64,000 nt of DNA from Protopterus annectens (GCF_019279795.1 NC_056737.1:1199585723-1199649722), one strand, 5' to 3'; shown: positions 11,958-22,566, counted from the stretch's first letter. The notes: generated from the letters alone by a model not told the origin. A program made the numbers and translations.

Positions 11958-12751
11958 AGATGTCTTACTTATCTGTAGATGTTCGAATTCCTGACTGCCT
12001 CAGAGTTATCTTGGGTTATCTACCAAGATAACCCAGTACTGACCAACTTTCAAAAGCTCAGACTCCCCTCCCTCTCTCTTCCTGTGACAGCTGATTGGCT
12101 GAGCATATCCTGAGAGGGAAGCCTTCAGCTGTCACAAGAAGTTAGTGTTCAGGCCTTTTCACAAAGAAAGAGAGGAAAGTTCCTAAAGCCAGAATCATCT
12201 AGCCAGAGTAAATCTGTAGCCAATCACAATACCATGTAACAACTAAATCTAACAACAACTGAGTCAAAGAGGCTGAAACTCATTTCAACTGTGCACAGTC
12301 TGGGGGGTGGTGGGTGGGTGCTGCTACTGAGGCAGTGAGGAATTTAAACGTCTACTGTTACAGGTAAGTAGGACTTAATGTATGGTCATCATTCCCACTG
12401 CCTCAGCTGCATTTTGGGTAGATTCCCAAAGCTTACCCTACCTAAGAACTGGAGGGATAAGGATCCAGGAGCACCTGGAGAATGGCCATAGCAAAGTCTG
12501 CTCTGAACCTTGAAAAGGAATCCAGTTTGTAGTCTTTTGTGAATGAATAAATAAAAGACCTGGTGACTGCCTCTGGAATGCTTCTAGAGTGCACTCATTT
12601 CTGTTATGTCACCAAAGAGGATAAGGCCCAAGACAGGTGAGCCTTAACCTTGCCAGGAAGAGATTTACCACAGTGGGCAATAGAAAAAAACAGCAGAGGA
12701 CAACCATTATGCGATAGTTTGCTCAGAGATAAGATAACCTTTTTCCAGGTA
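11958..12751 (-). mobile_element. DIRS-like element, second family: terminal repeat, ICR and recombinase C-terminus
   Basis: The left part has 'cttacttatctgtagatgtt' and 'cctgactgcctcagag'. Its imperfect complement appears about 370 bp inward as 'ctactgaggcagtgaggaat' and 'ctgttacaggtaagtagg' (about 12328-12372), followed by new sequence. This is the terminal-repeat plus internal-complementary-region layout of DIRS elements. Further in, the minus strand (about 12450-12640) encodes a degraded recombinase C-terminus with 'VKAH', 'EAVTRSF', 'TKDYKLDSFSRFRADFA'; the Tyr in 'KDYKLD' aligns with the 'THYKVD' Tyr of the copies at 23 kb and 51 kb. The element is cut at 12.75 kb by the CR1-like LINE. 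Confidence 0.6.
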
Positions 12752-12875
12752 GTACATAGGTTCATAGGTATATACTAGGCTAACAATCACTAGGGCCTTT
12801 ATAAGCTTAGATGTGCAACCCAAATGTGTCCCACAAGTTATTGTATTTTAGACGTTATTTATGTGTTAGTTTGGT

Positions 12876-14668
12876 TTACTGACCACCTCTGTCCTTCAGA
12901 GAGATGGGTGTCAGACCAGGAGTGAATTTCCAATTTCCCATCCATTGGTCTAGGTCACGTTTAAATAGTGTTAGGGAAGGACTTTGTTTCACACAGATGG
13001 GGAGCCTACTCCAGAGAATGGGAATTCCCTGAGATATATATACCTGTCTCTCCAACATGTCCTATTTACATCACAAGCAGAATTTAGGTTCTTAGATCCA
13101 GTAGTTTTGATGCTGTTTGTTGTGTGGATCTGCAAAAGGTGCATCAGAGCAGGGTCCAAGGATGCCTTATGCGAGGTATAGATCACCTCTCAGTAGTCTG
13201 TAGGAGAACAAATACAGAGTTAGGGCTTTGAAACAATTCACATAAGAAATTGTATTTATACTGTGTGTTCTATTTTTAAAGAACCTTTGCAGGCATTCCA
13301 GTTGCTATATTTGTCTGGTCAGGTATATACAGAGGGGGCATAATACTCAATGATGTGTCTGATGAAGGCCAACTACAGTGGTATGATGGCCTTCCTGGAC
13401 CTAGATGCCATGATCTTACTTATAAGTTGAGCAATATAGAAGGATTTCCTTACTACCTTGGACACATGTTGGTTGAAGGCCAGGTTACTGTGCACATGTG
13501 TTCCCAAATCCCTGACTAGCAAGTCAACTCTTAAGGGTGTTTTATCAAGGATGTAGTTTACCCAAGGTCCAACTTCCAAAAATGTACTATGTACTATTGT
13601 GCATTTCTTGGCATTGACTTTTAAGTATTGGCTTTGGTACCAGTCATTTGTCTGTGTCAGACCCTCTTGTAAGATGTTTGCACCTTGGGAGGATTCTATG
13701 ACTGCTCCAGTTTGCAATCATCTGAGAACTTGGTCAGCCAGAGGCCTCTGACATTGGCCTTGACTTCAAGAAGTAGATACTAAAGAGGAGTATGCCCAGC
13801 ACTGAGCCCTGAGAGTCTCAACTGGTGACCAGCCTCTTTATGGAGAAGGTCTCACCAATCTTAACTGCCTGAGTCCTATTTGTGAGCCAGCTGGCTATTC
13901 AGCTAATTTATAGGTATTTTATGCCTAATTCTGTAAGTTTGTTAACAATGCCCAAGTCAGGTATTGTATCAAATGACTTAGCCAGGTCAAGGTAGGCAGT
14001 ATGCACCATTTTACTCTCATCCCTTGCCTTGCTGACCTTCTCAAAGGAGTCCCCCAGGTTCAGTAGGTATGACCTTCCTTTGACAAAACCAAACTGGATT
14101 GGGACCAGTGTCTGAAGGTATCCTATATCTCTGTTGATTGTTTCCACGATAATTAATTCCACAGCTTTTCATATGAGACTAGTTAGACTAATGGGTCTAT
14201 AGTTTCCAGGGTCTGTTGATGTTATACTTTTATGCAGAGGGATAACCACTGCAGTTCTGCATTCTCATGGGACAAAGCCTGTTCTCAGACTATAGTTAAA
14301 AAGTGACTCCAGTGGCCCTGATAGGTCATATTTTAGGCTATTTAGGAAGCATCCTTGGATATTATCAAGGCCCAGTGAGGCTGTGTTCTTTGCCTTAACA
14401 AGTGCAACCACGACATGCTCACTATTGTAGTTGGAAGAGTTATGTTTGAAGGTATTTCACGGGGAATAGGAGTGGCTTGGAGTGAGTGGAGGGGGATAAA
14501 ATTAGAGATGAATTTGTCAGCCAGCAGATTTGCTGTATCATCCGACTCAGTGAATGTGGTACCATTAACTACCAGTTTGGCACAGTTTTGTGTGCTGCGT
14601 TTGAGGTTTCTGACATAGCTGAAGAAGGCTGTATGGTTGTCTTTTGCCTGGGATGTTATCTTAACCAC
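12876..14668 (-). pseudogene. CR1-like ORF2: RT and C-terminal domain, broken
   Basis: Fragments in order: 14342-14668 is the pre-RT region ('AFFSYVRNLKRSTQNCAKL', 'LLADKFISNF'); 13908-14162 holds RT blocks including 'QFGFVKGRSYLLNL' and 'AYLDLAKSFDTIP'; around 13720-13830 the 'GVPQGSVLG' block survives only as 'SQGSVLG' after a stop; 13373-13717 is the thumb and connection region ('LKVNAKKC', 'VVRKSFYIAQLISKIM'); 12876-13186 is the C-terminal region ('SLTLFKRDLDQWMGN'). Several frameshifts and stops rule out a functional polymerase. Residues match the copies at 37.5-38.8 kb. Confidence 0.75.
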
Positions 14669-14881
14669 AGAATTGGCTTTATTAGACTTAATTAGCCCTC
14701 ATATTTGGCTGTTTTGTTTGATGAGAGAGTTCTTATCTTTATGGGAGTTACACTTCCTGGTTTTAGCCATGACCTTTTTTTTTCTTTTGTTGCATAACCT
14801 GTTTAATTTAGGATGCTACCAGGGAGGTTTGTTTTTAGAGTTATGTTTGGGCTTACTTCTTGTAGGTACAGCAGTCTTCAC

Positions 14882-15640
14882 TTAGCCATTGACATAGCTG
14901 GACAGAGTTTCTGGGAAAAATTCTGCATAGGCTACTATGTTCTCTGGGTTTGATGAGGAATTGAATTTTGGCAAACTATAACTTAAGAAAAGGTAGTTTG
15001 CCTTGGAAATGTTCTTAACTGTGTTTACCAGGGTTACTGAATTGATTTTGATTTTAAAGGAGACAGCTTTATAGCTGGACCTTACTAGGAAGGATGTGAC
15101 ATGGTGGGGGGAGTGCAGCATTTTCCCATATTTGTGATTACGAGGTCCAGTATTTTGGAACCTGTAGTGGGTGTATGCACTAAATGGTCAAGGGTGTTTG
15201 TTTATAAAGTCCAGGAATCTCTGTGCCTCTAAGATTTGAGGCCATATAGGATTCCCAGTCTACAGAGGGGCAATTAAAGTCCTTCACTGATTAAGGGGTA
15301 AGGTTGGACCTTGAGTGTCCCCTGTAGGACTAAGTATGAGTGATGCATTTCATGAGACATCGATGATGACCTATAGCTTGCCATGATATGGAATGAGATT
15401 TTGTCAATAGTGATCTGCACTTGGAGAAACTCCAGTATGTCATCCTGTTTAACCAACCTAGAGGTATGCCTGTTACTGATGTCAATCAAGCCACATCAAC
15501 CTTTAGTACATGTCTATTAGCTAATGGTGTAAAGGTGGTGGAAGGCACTGAAACTTTGCACTGTTGGTATACTGTTTCCAGCTGTAAACCCTGTCTTGGT
15601 AACTGCACAGACAGCTGCATTCTCCAGGGTGAGGAGAGCT
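14882..15640 (-). pseudogene. CR1-like ORF2: endonuclease and linker region, broken
   Basis: The minus strand near 15230-15300 encodes 'DFNCPSVDWESYMASN', matching the conserved 'GDFN.P..DW' block of APE-type LINE endonucleases. Upstream, 15274-15489 contains 'ISFHIMASYRSSS', matching the 'GVCYRPPS' block but in another frame. 14882-15121 is the linker with 'VRSSYKAVSFKIKINS'. The order EN, linker, RT matches CR1-clade ORF2. Frame changes between blocks show it is dead. Confidence 0.65.
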
Positions 15641-15656
15641 TGGAAGGAGTGTAGTT

Positions 15657-15674
15657 TTTTTTTTTTTTTTTTTA
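15657..15674. repeat. Poly-T tract
   Basis: Run of about 18-20 T within the CR1-like element; it may be an expanded simple repeat or the reversed poly-A of a small insertion. Confidence 0.6.
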
Positions 15675-15834
15675 ACTCCTGGCCTTGAGCAGTAACACCT
15701 TGAGGTTCAGTTGAATTGATTTTGCTATGTCAACAGGTTTATCATTTTGGCACTGCCTAAAAAAGCTGTATGTGAAAGGATAAAGTTTAGCCAGTTTTCA
15801 AAAGCCTGCTAAACTCTGCCTTGCTATTTGATGT

Positions 15835-15978
15835 AGGCTGGGAGGATGGCATAGTAGTGAAGGGGTAGAGACAGTGCAAAGCTTGATTTCTCATGTGAGG
15901 TACCTGGCTAGCCTTAAAAATACCCCACAGGGGCAGTTAGCCTACTACTAATATGAACCTGTAAGCCTAAGGGAGACA
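15835..15978 (+). repeat. tRNA-derived SINE with CR1-like 3' tail
   Basis: A degraded tRNA-like head ('ggatggcatagtagtgaagg') is followed by 'cctggctagccttaaaaata', 'ggggcagttagcctacta' and 'atgaacct'. That last part is the 3' end of the local CR1-like LINE. A second copy lies on the minus strand at 57.04-57.17 kb. It is inserted in the CR1-like LINE in the opposite orientation. Confidence 0.55.
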
Positions 15979-16288
15979 GGTGCAGACCTTCCATGGCAAA
16001 GCAATGTAGTCTGTTAACCATCTCTTCTCATGCTGACAAATATTGTATCTCTTTAGAATGACACCAGATACCTAGTCAATTGTAAAAATCAACCATCTTT
16101 TGTTTGTATTTTGCCATCACCCTTGATGAAAGTAGTATGCTGCTCAATATTTCACTCATACTACATTGAGACAGTTAGTCAGAGACATCTGTAATGTATC
16201 TCTTCATATAGTCTTTGGAAGTACATCTGAGGTCATTTACACCTATGTGGACTATGAATGAATCATACAGGTACCTGTAGTGCAGTGA

Positions 16289-16723
16289 CTAGAGTGCATG
16301 TGTAATTTTGCGGATCCTGGCTCCAGATAGGCAACTAACCTTTATTTTCTCCTTGTTTAGCCTGGTTAAAGGGACAGCAGTATGCTGTACAATGCAGTCC
16401 CCTATGACTACAGTTCGCAGAAATGTGTTAACTTCCCTTATGGGCTTTGTATTTGAGGATCCTCTGAGTGTGGCTGTACGTGTGGTATTAAATCTTGCTT
16501 TTGCTGAGTGCTTTTGGGTTTGCTGAGGATAATCTTTGTAGATGGATGGTCTAGGAGGTTTTTGGGATTTAGGAAGATTGCACTTAAGTGCCTCAGGATA
16601 TGTTGGCCTATGTGGTTGTTGTGTGCTGTTTATGGTGGGTGTTGTGTGCGTGGTTTTGACAAACTGATGTGTGCTTGTATGTGAGAGTTTGGCCACCATT
16701 GACATTCTGCATGTACACCACAC
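16289..16723 (-). pseudogene. CR1-like ORF1 fragment with esterase-like (SGNH) motif
   Basis: The 144-aa frame ends with 'RTVVIGDCIVQHTAVPLTR' and 'IKVSCLSGARIRKI'. This matches the 'VLVVGDSI.RH...V.CLPGARI.DI' start of the esterase-like domain in vertebrate CR1 ORF1 proteins. The catalytic Ser of the GDS block is Cys here. Residues 20-100 are rich in Thr, Pro, Gln and Lys, as in the linker before that domain. The frame is truncated after the first esterase block. Its position upstream of the endonuclease fragments fits ORF1. Inactive. Confidence 0.6.
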
Positions 16724-16915
16724 CTCTCACATACTGTATCTGTTACTTTAAGGATAAGTGGTTGTTAGTAAACATGAAACAATTGCTACATTGTCTCAAG
16801 ATACCCATATCCAGCAAGCTGGCTGCACAGAAATTAGGTAATAGCATATCTATGTTCTCCAGTCCTTTACTTGGTGAGCTACAAGGGTGTGGTGTATGGA
16901 GTTAAGAGAGGGCTG

Positions 16916-17149
16916 CATAGAATGCTTGTTTGGGGTTGGAGGCAGAATAGGCTATATAATATTAAATTATACTAAATTTAATGATATCGCTACTCAACGA
17001 ACAAACTAGCTGGTCTAAGCTTGTCAAAATTTCTATGTATTTGCGTCTGTATCGGGTGAGTGGTGGGAGACTAACAACGTCCCCATTTAGATTCTTCAAA
17101 AGTTACCTTTGGGATCACAAAATGAAGTGACCTTTAATTATACCCTTCC
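16916..17149. other. Unassigned spacer
   Basis: May hold the outer end of the DIRS relic that follows, but no terminal repeat could be matched. Confidence 0.35.
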
Positions 17150-17551
17150 TATACTCTGGCAATACACCTAAAACCGAACAAGTGAGCTGGAGGGGGGATG
17201 GTTACTGCAATGGTGATATATTAGAATATGAACTGTTAAGGTACGTTTACTTACACAACTGCACTATGTCCAGCATAAGATCACTGTTGCAGTAGCCTAA
17301 GTTGTATGGGTAAATTACTGAATTTCAGGATTATATAGGCAGGTGGAAGGAATTTACAAATCCAGAAGTCCCTGGAACCTGTTCTGGACACAGCAAAGGA
17401 ATCTAGTTTATAATGCGGTGTTAAAGTATGAATAGATGACTATGTTGCTGCCTCTAGAATACTTCTCCAGTCCACCCTTTCTAAAACAATACAAAAAAAA
17501 AATGGTAGCGTGAGCCCTGACCCTGCTTGGAAGTGATTTGTTATGGTGAGA

Positions 17552-17565
17552 AGAGTAGAAAGAAA
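17552..17565. repeat. Target-site duplication, left copy
   Basis: 'agagtagaaagaaa', repeated exactly at 18678-18691 on the other side of the palindromic insertion. Confidence 0.75.
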
Positions 17566-17654
17566 AGACAAAACGAACGGACTGGCCGCAAACTAGAAAT
17601 TAGAAACTGAACACAGCTTGGTGGATGAAGGATACAATAGAGACTAATACGAAT

Positions 17655-17698
17655 TAGCGCTTTCTTTCACTTTATTTAAAAAACGTGAACTTCTTCAG
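17655..17698 (-). ncRNA. Hammerhead-ribozyme-like motif, left palindrome arm
   Basis: On the minus strand: CTGAAGA (fits the core CUGANGA), then a helix formed by TTCAC and GTGAA around a loop of about 14 nt, then GAAA and 'gcgct'. The core order fits a hammerhead with a very short helix III, as described for Penelope-like elements. An unpaired A after the first core block and an extra A before GAAA make activity uncertain. Confidence 0.45.
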
Positions 17699-18575
17699 AA
17701 ACAAGAACATGTGCCCTCCCCAGCACATGTCTTATAAACCCTTTGAAACAGGATGTGATGTCATGAAGTTCTCCATAATGATTTCATATATATACAAAAT
17801 TAAAATGAAAATGATGAAATATAATATGTGAATATGTACAAAAAACATCTTAATATTTCAAAATATTATTATATGATGTGTTTTCATCATTCCCAATATA
17901 TTACACTGATGTATCAAACTTTATCTTATGTAAAAAGCAACCTCAAACCATTTTTACCTTACTGATGGACATCATACTAACGTAAACTACATAAAATCTA
18001 ATATTGTAAATACTCAATGTCAATTGAATAACATTACATTGCTGGAATGTTATGTGTTATGAGAATTGTGAACTTAAAACCATTTCTCTATAACTATGTA
18101 AACTATTATAAACTAACTTGTGTTAAAAATACCCAGTTATAGAAAACTTTAATACAAGTAATGTATAATAGTTTACATAGTTATAGAGAAATGGTTTTAA
18201 GTTCACAATTCTCATAACACATAACATTCCAGCAATGTAATGTTATTCAATTGACATTGAGTATTTACAATATTAGATTTTATGTAGTTTACGTTAGTAT
18301 GATGTCCATCAGTAAGGTAAAAATGGTTTGAGGTTGCTTTTTACATAAGATAAAGTTTGATACATCAGTGTAATATATTGGGAATGATGAAAACACATCA
18401 TATAATAATATTTTGAAATATTAAGATGTTTTTTGTACATATTCACATATTATATTTCATCATTTTCATTTTAATTTTGTATATATATGAAATCATTATG
18501 GAGAACTTCATGACATCACATCCTGTTTCAAAGGGTTTATAAGACATGTGCTGGGGAGGGCACATGTTCTTGTTT

Positions 18576-18619
18576 CTGAAGAAGTTCACGTTTTTTAAAT
18601 AAAGTGAAAGAAAGCGCTA
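18576..18619 (+). ncRNA. Hammerhead-ribozyme-like motif, right palindrome arm
   Basis: Exact mirror of the motif at 17655-17698: CTGAAGA, helix TTCAC/GTGAA, GAAA, GCGC. The helix differs in sequence from those at 31.64 kb and 33.46 kb yet keeps its pairing, which supports a conserved RNA structure. Confidence 0.45.
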
Positions 18620-18677
18620 ATTCGTATTAGTCTCTATTGTATCCTTCATCCACCAAGCTGTGTTCAGTTTCTAATAA

Positions 18678-18691
18678 AGAGTAGAAAGAAA
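18678..18691. repeat. Target-site duplication, right copy
   Basis: 'agagtagaaagaaa', identical to 17552-17565. Confidence 0.75.
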
Positions 18692-18840
18692 TAACATAAG
18701 ACAACCATCAGGAAACTGTGTGCCTTGACATTGTTTGTCTTTTTTTCTAACTTTCATAGGAAACAAATAGATGATCTGCCTCCCTAAAGGATTCTGTTAT
18801 ATCCATGTAGTATCTGCCTGTGGACATCCAAAAAAAAAAA

Positions 18841-19302
18841 CAGAGTTTAATCAACAAGTTAAGCACTTTCATTCCATAATGTAAGGAACTTCTGCAGAAC
18901 TGAAAGTTACATCATCTTCCTGTGCTTTAAAACTTACTTCCTGTTACATAACAGATAACATCAAGTTACCCTTTTGCCAAAATGTGTGATTACTGGCGAA
19001 ATGAAATACTTCCATATATATTTAAAATACTTTATATACTAATTTGATTACTGGCAATGCCATATGCACATGTTCTATATTTACAACACAGTTAAAGCAG
19101 GTATTTTTAATACCTGTTTTTAAAATGTTTCTGTAACTTTAGGTGTACTGTTCAAATGTCTGATTAATGAATTATGCATGTGTGATGATGTCATTGTTAT
19201 ATAACAGAAAGTGTTTATAAAGCACAGGAGGATGATGTAACTTTCAGTTCATGTTCCTTACATTATGGAATGAAAGTGCTTAACTTGTTGATTCAACTCT
19301 GT
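18841..19302. mobile_element. Diverged inverted-repeat element, Penelope-like terminal repeats
   Basis: Left arm about 18841-18975 and right arm about 19180-19302 are imperfect reverse complements, sharing 'caacaagttaagcactttca', 'ataatgtaagga', 'ctgaaagttacatcat' and 'cctgtgcttta'. Each arm carries the block 'ggaatgaaagtgctt' with a short hairpin in front, comparable to the hammerhead-like motif in the neighbouring palindrome, but the CUGANGA core is degraded (CTGCAGA on one side, missing on the other). No coding sequence. No clear target duplication was found. Confidence 0.5.
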
Positions 19303-21515
19303 GATACTAGCCTGGACTAGCTTTTTTTTTGTTCTTGAAGAAACAAGATGTAAAACATTAAAGGCAGGAAGTAATACCTTGGCAAATCCAAGTAATTCTT
19401 CCCTGTCCATAGTTAAAGAAACAGGAGAAGTGTCATTTTTTTAACTTTTTGCTTTGTTTTCCTGGGAGACCTCCTAGAAGAAGAACAACCCACTGTCAAG
19501 AGCACTAGCCCAGGAATAAGCACCTTAGCCTGGCTGTGTGGTAAGACTTCATCTGCTCCTTCCAGACTGCAGACTGACAAAAGTGTTTCTTCCTTTCCTG
19601 GTGAGGGCAACTGTGCAGTCACAGAGGCCATGTCAAATCTTCCCAAGGATCTAGGCCAGAGGGATTGAGATACAATAATGAGCAATCTGAGGAACTAGGT
19701 TTGGCCATAGCAGGGTCACCCTTCTTTGGACTGTGGATGAGGCATTCAGCCTGAAACCTTAAGACTCTGGAGAAATTTTCTTCTTCTTCCTGCAGAAGGT
19801 AGAAAGACGAAGCAAGGAGACTGATAACTGCTCCATGGTTAAGCTCAGAAGAGAGCCTGAAAGGTGTGTAGAAGGACCTGGGTGAGGTGGTAAATCTACT
19901 GACGGAAAATTAAAGGTCTTGAGGTAAAAATTTTAATGAAAGTCCCCAAAAGCACAATAAACTTCCCTTTACATAAGAATTCTACAAACAAATGTAGAAA
20001 AAGTGCAGTAAAGAAAGAATTTTACGCAGTTTTTTCATACAAGCATTCTCCTAGTAAAAAAACTATGACATTTAAGTCCATAAAAAGCACAGTTGTTCCT
20101 CAGGGAATGAAGTGGAAAGTTTTCCCCAGAAAGGTACTTATTTGCCAAGCCTAGAATAATAGCTAGCCAACCGTCAGTTCCATGGCAACCACGGGTAGAA
20201 TGTGGTTTAACAGCAAGAAAGCTTTTGAAGTTTCTTATGCCCTAATTACTGCTTTTATGGATCTCTCCTTGAACCCCAAAATTGCTAGGGTATGTTAAAA
20301 GTGCACTGAAGCTTTGAAAGCTGACCGGTGGTCATATCCTCGCAGGATATATAACCCAAAAAGCTTAGGCTACTGCAAGAGTGATCTTTTGGTGAACATT
20401 TGTATTACTGCAAGTGTGGCATCATGGTATGATAGTCTATCTAAAAATTCTTGCCTTTACAAAAATAAGATGATAACAGTGGTTGAGGTTAAACGATTTC
20501 ATGCAAACTATCCTGCTAAGAAAAAAAAAAGTCTTATTTTTGCCTTCTGAAATGCTGTTAACTCTGGCCCAGTGTTAAAATGGTTTGGATGAAGCTTCAG
20601 TTTGCCTATTTCAGAGTAGCATAATTGAAAATATATTTTGACATCAACATGCAAAATACATGTGAAAGTATTTTATGTGCCTTTCTAAATTACTTATTTA
20701 CTTAGAAAGCTAATCAAACTGTAAATATGGGTTTGGTATTTCACCAGAGGATTGATATGACTGCTGTAAATCAAAATCAGCATAAATAAAAGCCTGCACA
20801 TCTTGTTTTCAAAAGTTGCAGAGTTATACATTAGTTGCCATTATAATAAATTATACAATAACCCTTATCAGTGAACTAATGTGCTGTCACTTTTAAGAAG
20901 GTAACATCCCACTGAGAAGTCATACGATGAGCACTAGATGGCAGCACAACATGAGTTGTTTTTATAACCATCAGCTGTCGTCTTGGGGGTATGCAGCTTA
21001 TTAAAAGCTTTCTGTAATGAAGAAATCCATTTACCTGAAATCATTAATAGGCCAGAGCTATTCATGTGAAAATATTTTGCAAATTAAAATAAGCCTGCAG
21101 CAAGGCACTGCAAGATTTATTTGAAATCCTAAAGTGCCAAACTGTGCCTAAAGTGCAATATATTGTTATTAATGTAATAAAATTCATTTTTTGTTTTTCT
21201 TCTTTTTATATTTTATATATTTATAAGAGTCATAGGTATGTTATCTTTGAACTATCTCTCTCTGTCTCTGTGCAACTGAATTAGACACATTCTTACTTTC
21301 AAACTGCAAGGCCAAGAATTTATACATCATCACTTGTGCAAAAATTGCTAAGTAAAGGACAAAAATGAATGAGTCTGCTGCTGGGATTTCCCCTTTCTAC
21401 AAGCTGCAGTAGCCTCAGAGTTAATTATACTAAGTAAACGGATACATTAGGCAGAATCCCTGTGGTAAGATGGGGTAGGGGGTTTACACACACCCTTTGT
21501 GAATGCAGGATTTTT
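19303..21515. other. Unassigned; includes a decayed reading frame at 19936-20550
   Basis: One forward frame runs from 19936 to 20550 with only three internal stops (two near 20154, one near 20297). The peptide is Lys/Ser-rich at first and later contains 'EALKADRWSYPRRIYNPKSL' and 'VASWYDSLSKNSC'. I do not recognise it; it could be a decayed transposon ORF. The rest, including 19413-19685 (minus, 90 aa), has no family resemblance. 20600-21460 looks like unique non-coding DNA. Confidence 0.35.
20931..20945 (+). promoter_or_regulatory. CTCF-like motif
   Basis: 'gcactagatggcagc' resembles the vertebrate CTCF core (CCACNAGGTGGCAG) with two differences. It is a single match in AT-rich sequence with no other support, so it may be chance. 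Confidence 0.2.
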
Positions 21516-22520
21516 TTTTAAATTTGAATGAAATATGAAGAAACAAAGTAGACGGGGTTGTCTCCAAGTTTACAGAGCTTATAACACGGAAGACAACAGG
21601 AGACCCTGTAGAGGTGCTAGAAATATTTTGGAAATTTTATGAAAGTCTGCATAAAGCATTGAAATATAAAAATCAAGAAAAGGTAAAAATGGAAATATTT
21701 ATCAAATAATTAAATATGCCAAGGTTGGAGGTAGATTAGGCTGAATTACTAATGTTTAGGATAGGAGAAAATGAAATAAAATGGTGATGTATAACCAATC
21801 TACAGGAAAGTCCCCAGGAATAATAGATGGTATTCCTGTGAAAGCTTGTAAGCTAGGAGGAAAAATGATAAAGGTCTGGAAGGTTTTGTTTAACGGTATT
21901 CTAAGAGGAGGAGAAGCACCAACATCGTGGAAGAAAGCTGTGGTAGCTGTAATATCTAAAGAGGTAAAGACCCATCAGATCAAGCTTCATGCAGACCCAT
22001 TTCAATCCTAAACCATGATTATAACGTGTTTATGTCTATAATGGCAAAGGTGATGCCAGAATTGATATCAATGTAGTAGTTTCATGGAGGGGAGGTAAAC
22101 ATTTCACAACATTAATAGAACATTGATGATCCAGAGGGAAGCAGAATGTAAGAAATGCCACTGTTGTTGGTGGGTGCTGTTGCAGAGAAAGCATTTGACA
22201 GAGTAAGCTGAGAGTTTATGAGCAGATCAATGGCAGCAGTTGCATTCCCCTGATAAAATTATAAGGTTGATTTGGAGGATATATGAGGGATCGGAAGTGA
22301 AAATTAAAGTTGGTGGGTTCCTCTTTGATAATTTCTGTTTGAGCACAGGAACCAGGCAGGGGTGTCTACTTTCCTCTTTGTTATTTGTGTTATATTTAGA
22401 TCCTTTGGCAAAGAAAATAAGGAACTCAGAAATTCAAGGACATCATTTGTATGATAAATGAGAAAAGCTGGCTCTATTTGCAGCTGATATTATCTTATAC
22501 CTGATAAAACCAGAAAAAAA
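21516..22520 (+). mobile_element. L1-clade LINE, 5' part of the surviving ORF2 (RT), split by DIRS copy A
   Basis: The translation runs through 'FTELITRKTTGDPVEVLEIF', 'KSPGIIDGIPVKACKLGGKM', 'PTSWKKAVVAVI', 'LIRLIWRIYEGS' and 'TGTRQGCLLSSLLFVLYLDP', then 'FAADIIL' where the YADD block lies. These are L1-type RT motifs in the correct order. Several frameshifts and stops interrupt them. Just after the YADD-region block the reading stops at the left end of a DIRS element and resumes at 27948. The 5' end of the LINE is truncated. Confidence 0.8.
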
Positions 22521-22566
22521 GAAGTTATGTACTCATAACGTTCCATGTGAGTTGTTCCATCTTGCC

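Larger units (their letters stand above)
12752..16915 (-). mobile_element. Nearly complete CR1-like LINE (decayed)
   Basis: From right to left on the minus strand there is an ORF1 fragment with an esterase-like motif, an endonuclease fragment, the inter-domain region, RT fragments and the ORF2 C-terminus, ending at the family's 3' signature ('gcctagtatatacctatgaa' read on the minus strand). All segments are collinear over about 4.1 kb, so this is the longest CR1-like copy in the window. Many stops and frameshifts make it inactive. A tRNA-derived SINE sits at about 15.83-15.98 kb. The 5' end is approximate. Confidence 0.75.
17566..18677. mobile_element. Palindromic insertion with perfect 511-bp arms, Penelope-like terminal repeat pair
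   Basis: Left arm 17600-18110 and right arm 18164-18674 are exact reverse complements by direct reading, with no mismatch or gap, around a 53-bp spacer. The insertion is bracketed by the 14-bp direct repeat 'agagtagaaagaaa' (17552-17565 and 18678-18691), and the DIRS recombinase reading resumes across it, which marks it as a real insertion. Each arm has a hammerhead-like motif near its outer end (17655-17698 and 18576-18619). Paired inverted repeats carrying such motifs are typical of Penelope-like elements, whose terminal repeats contain hammerhead ribozymes. No RT or GIY-YIG sequence is present, so it would be non-autonomous. The family name is inferred. Confidence 0.7.
17150..18830 (-). 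mobile_element. DIRS-like relic (ICR and recombinase), interrupted by the palindrome
   Basis: The segment at 17250-17565 aligns with the second-family copy at 12.36-12.70 kb through shared blocks such as 'ggaatctagttt' versus 'ggaatccagttt' and 'gctgcctctagaatacttct' versus 'actgcctctggaatgcttct'. After the palindromic insertion, 18692-18828 continues the recombinase on the minus strand, with 'YMDITESFREADHLFVSYES' matching 'YLERTKDIRKSNQLFVSFSE' of copy A. The relic ends at 18.83 kb where another inverted-repeat element begins. Stops show it is dead. Confidence 0.6.
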
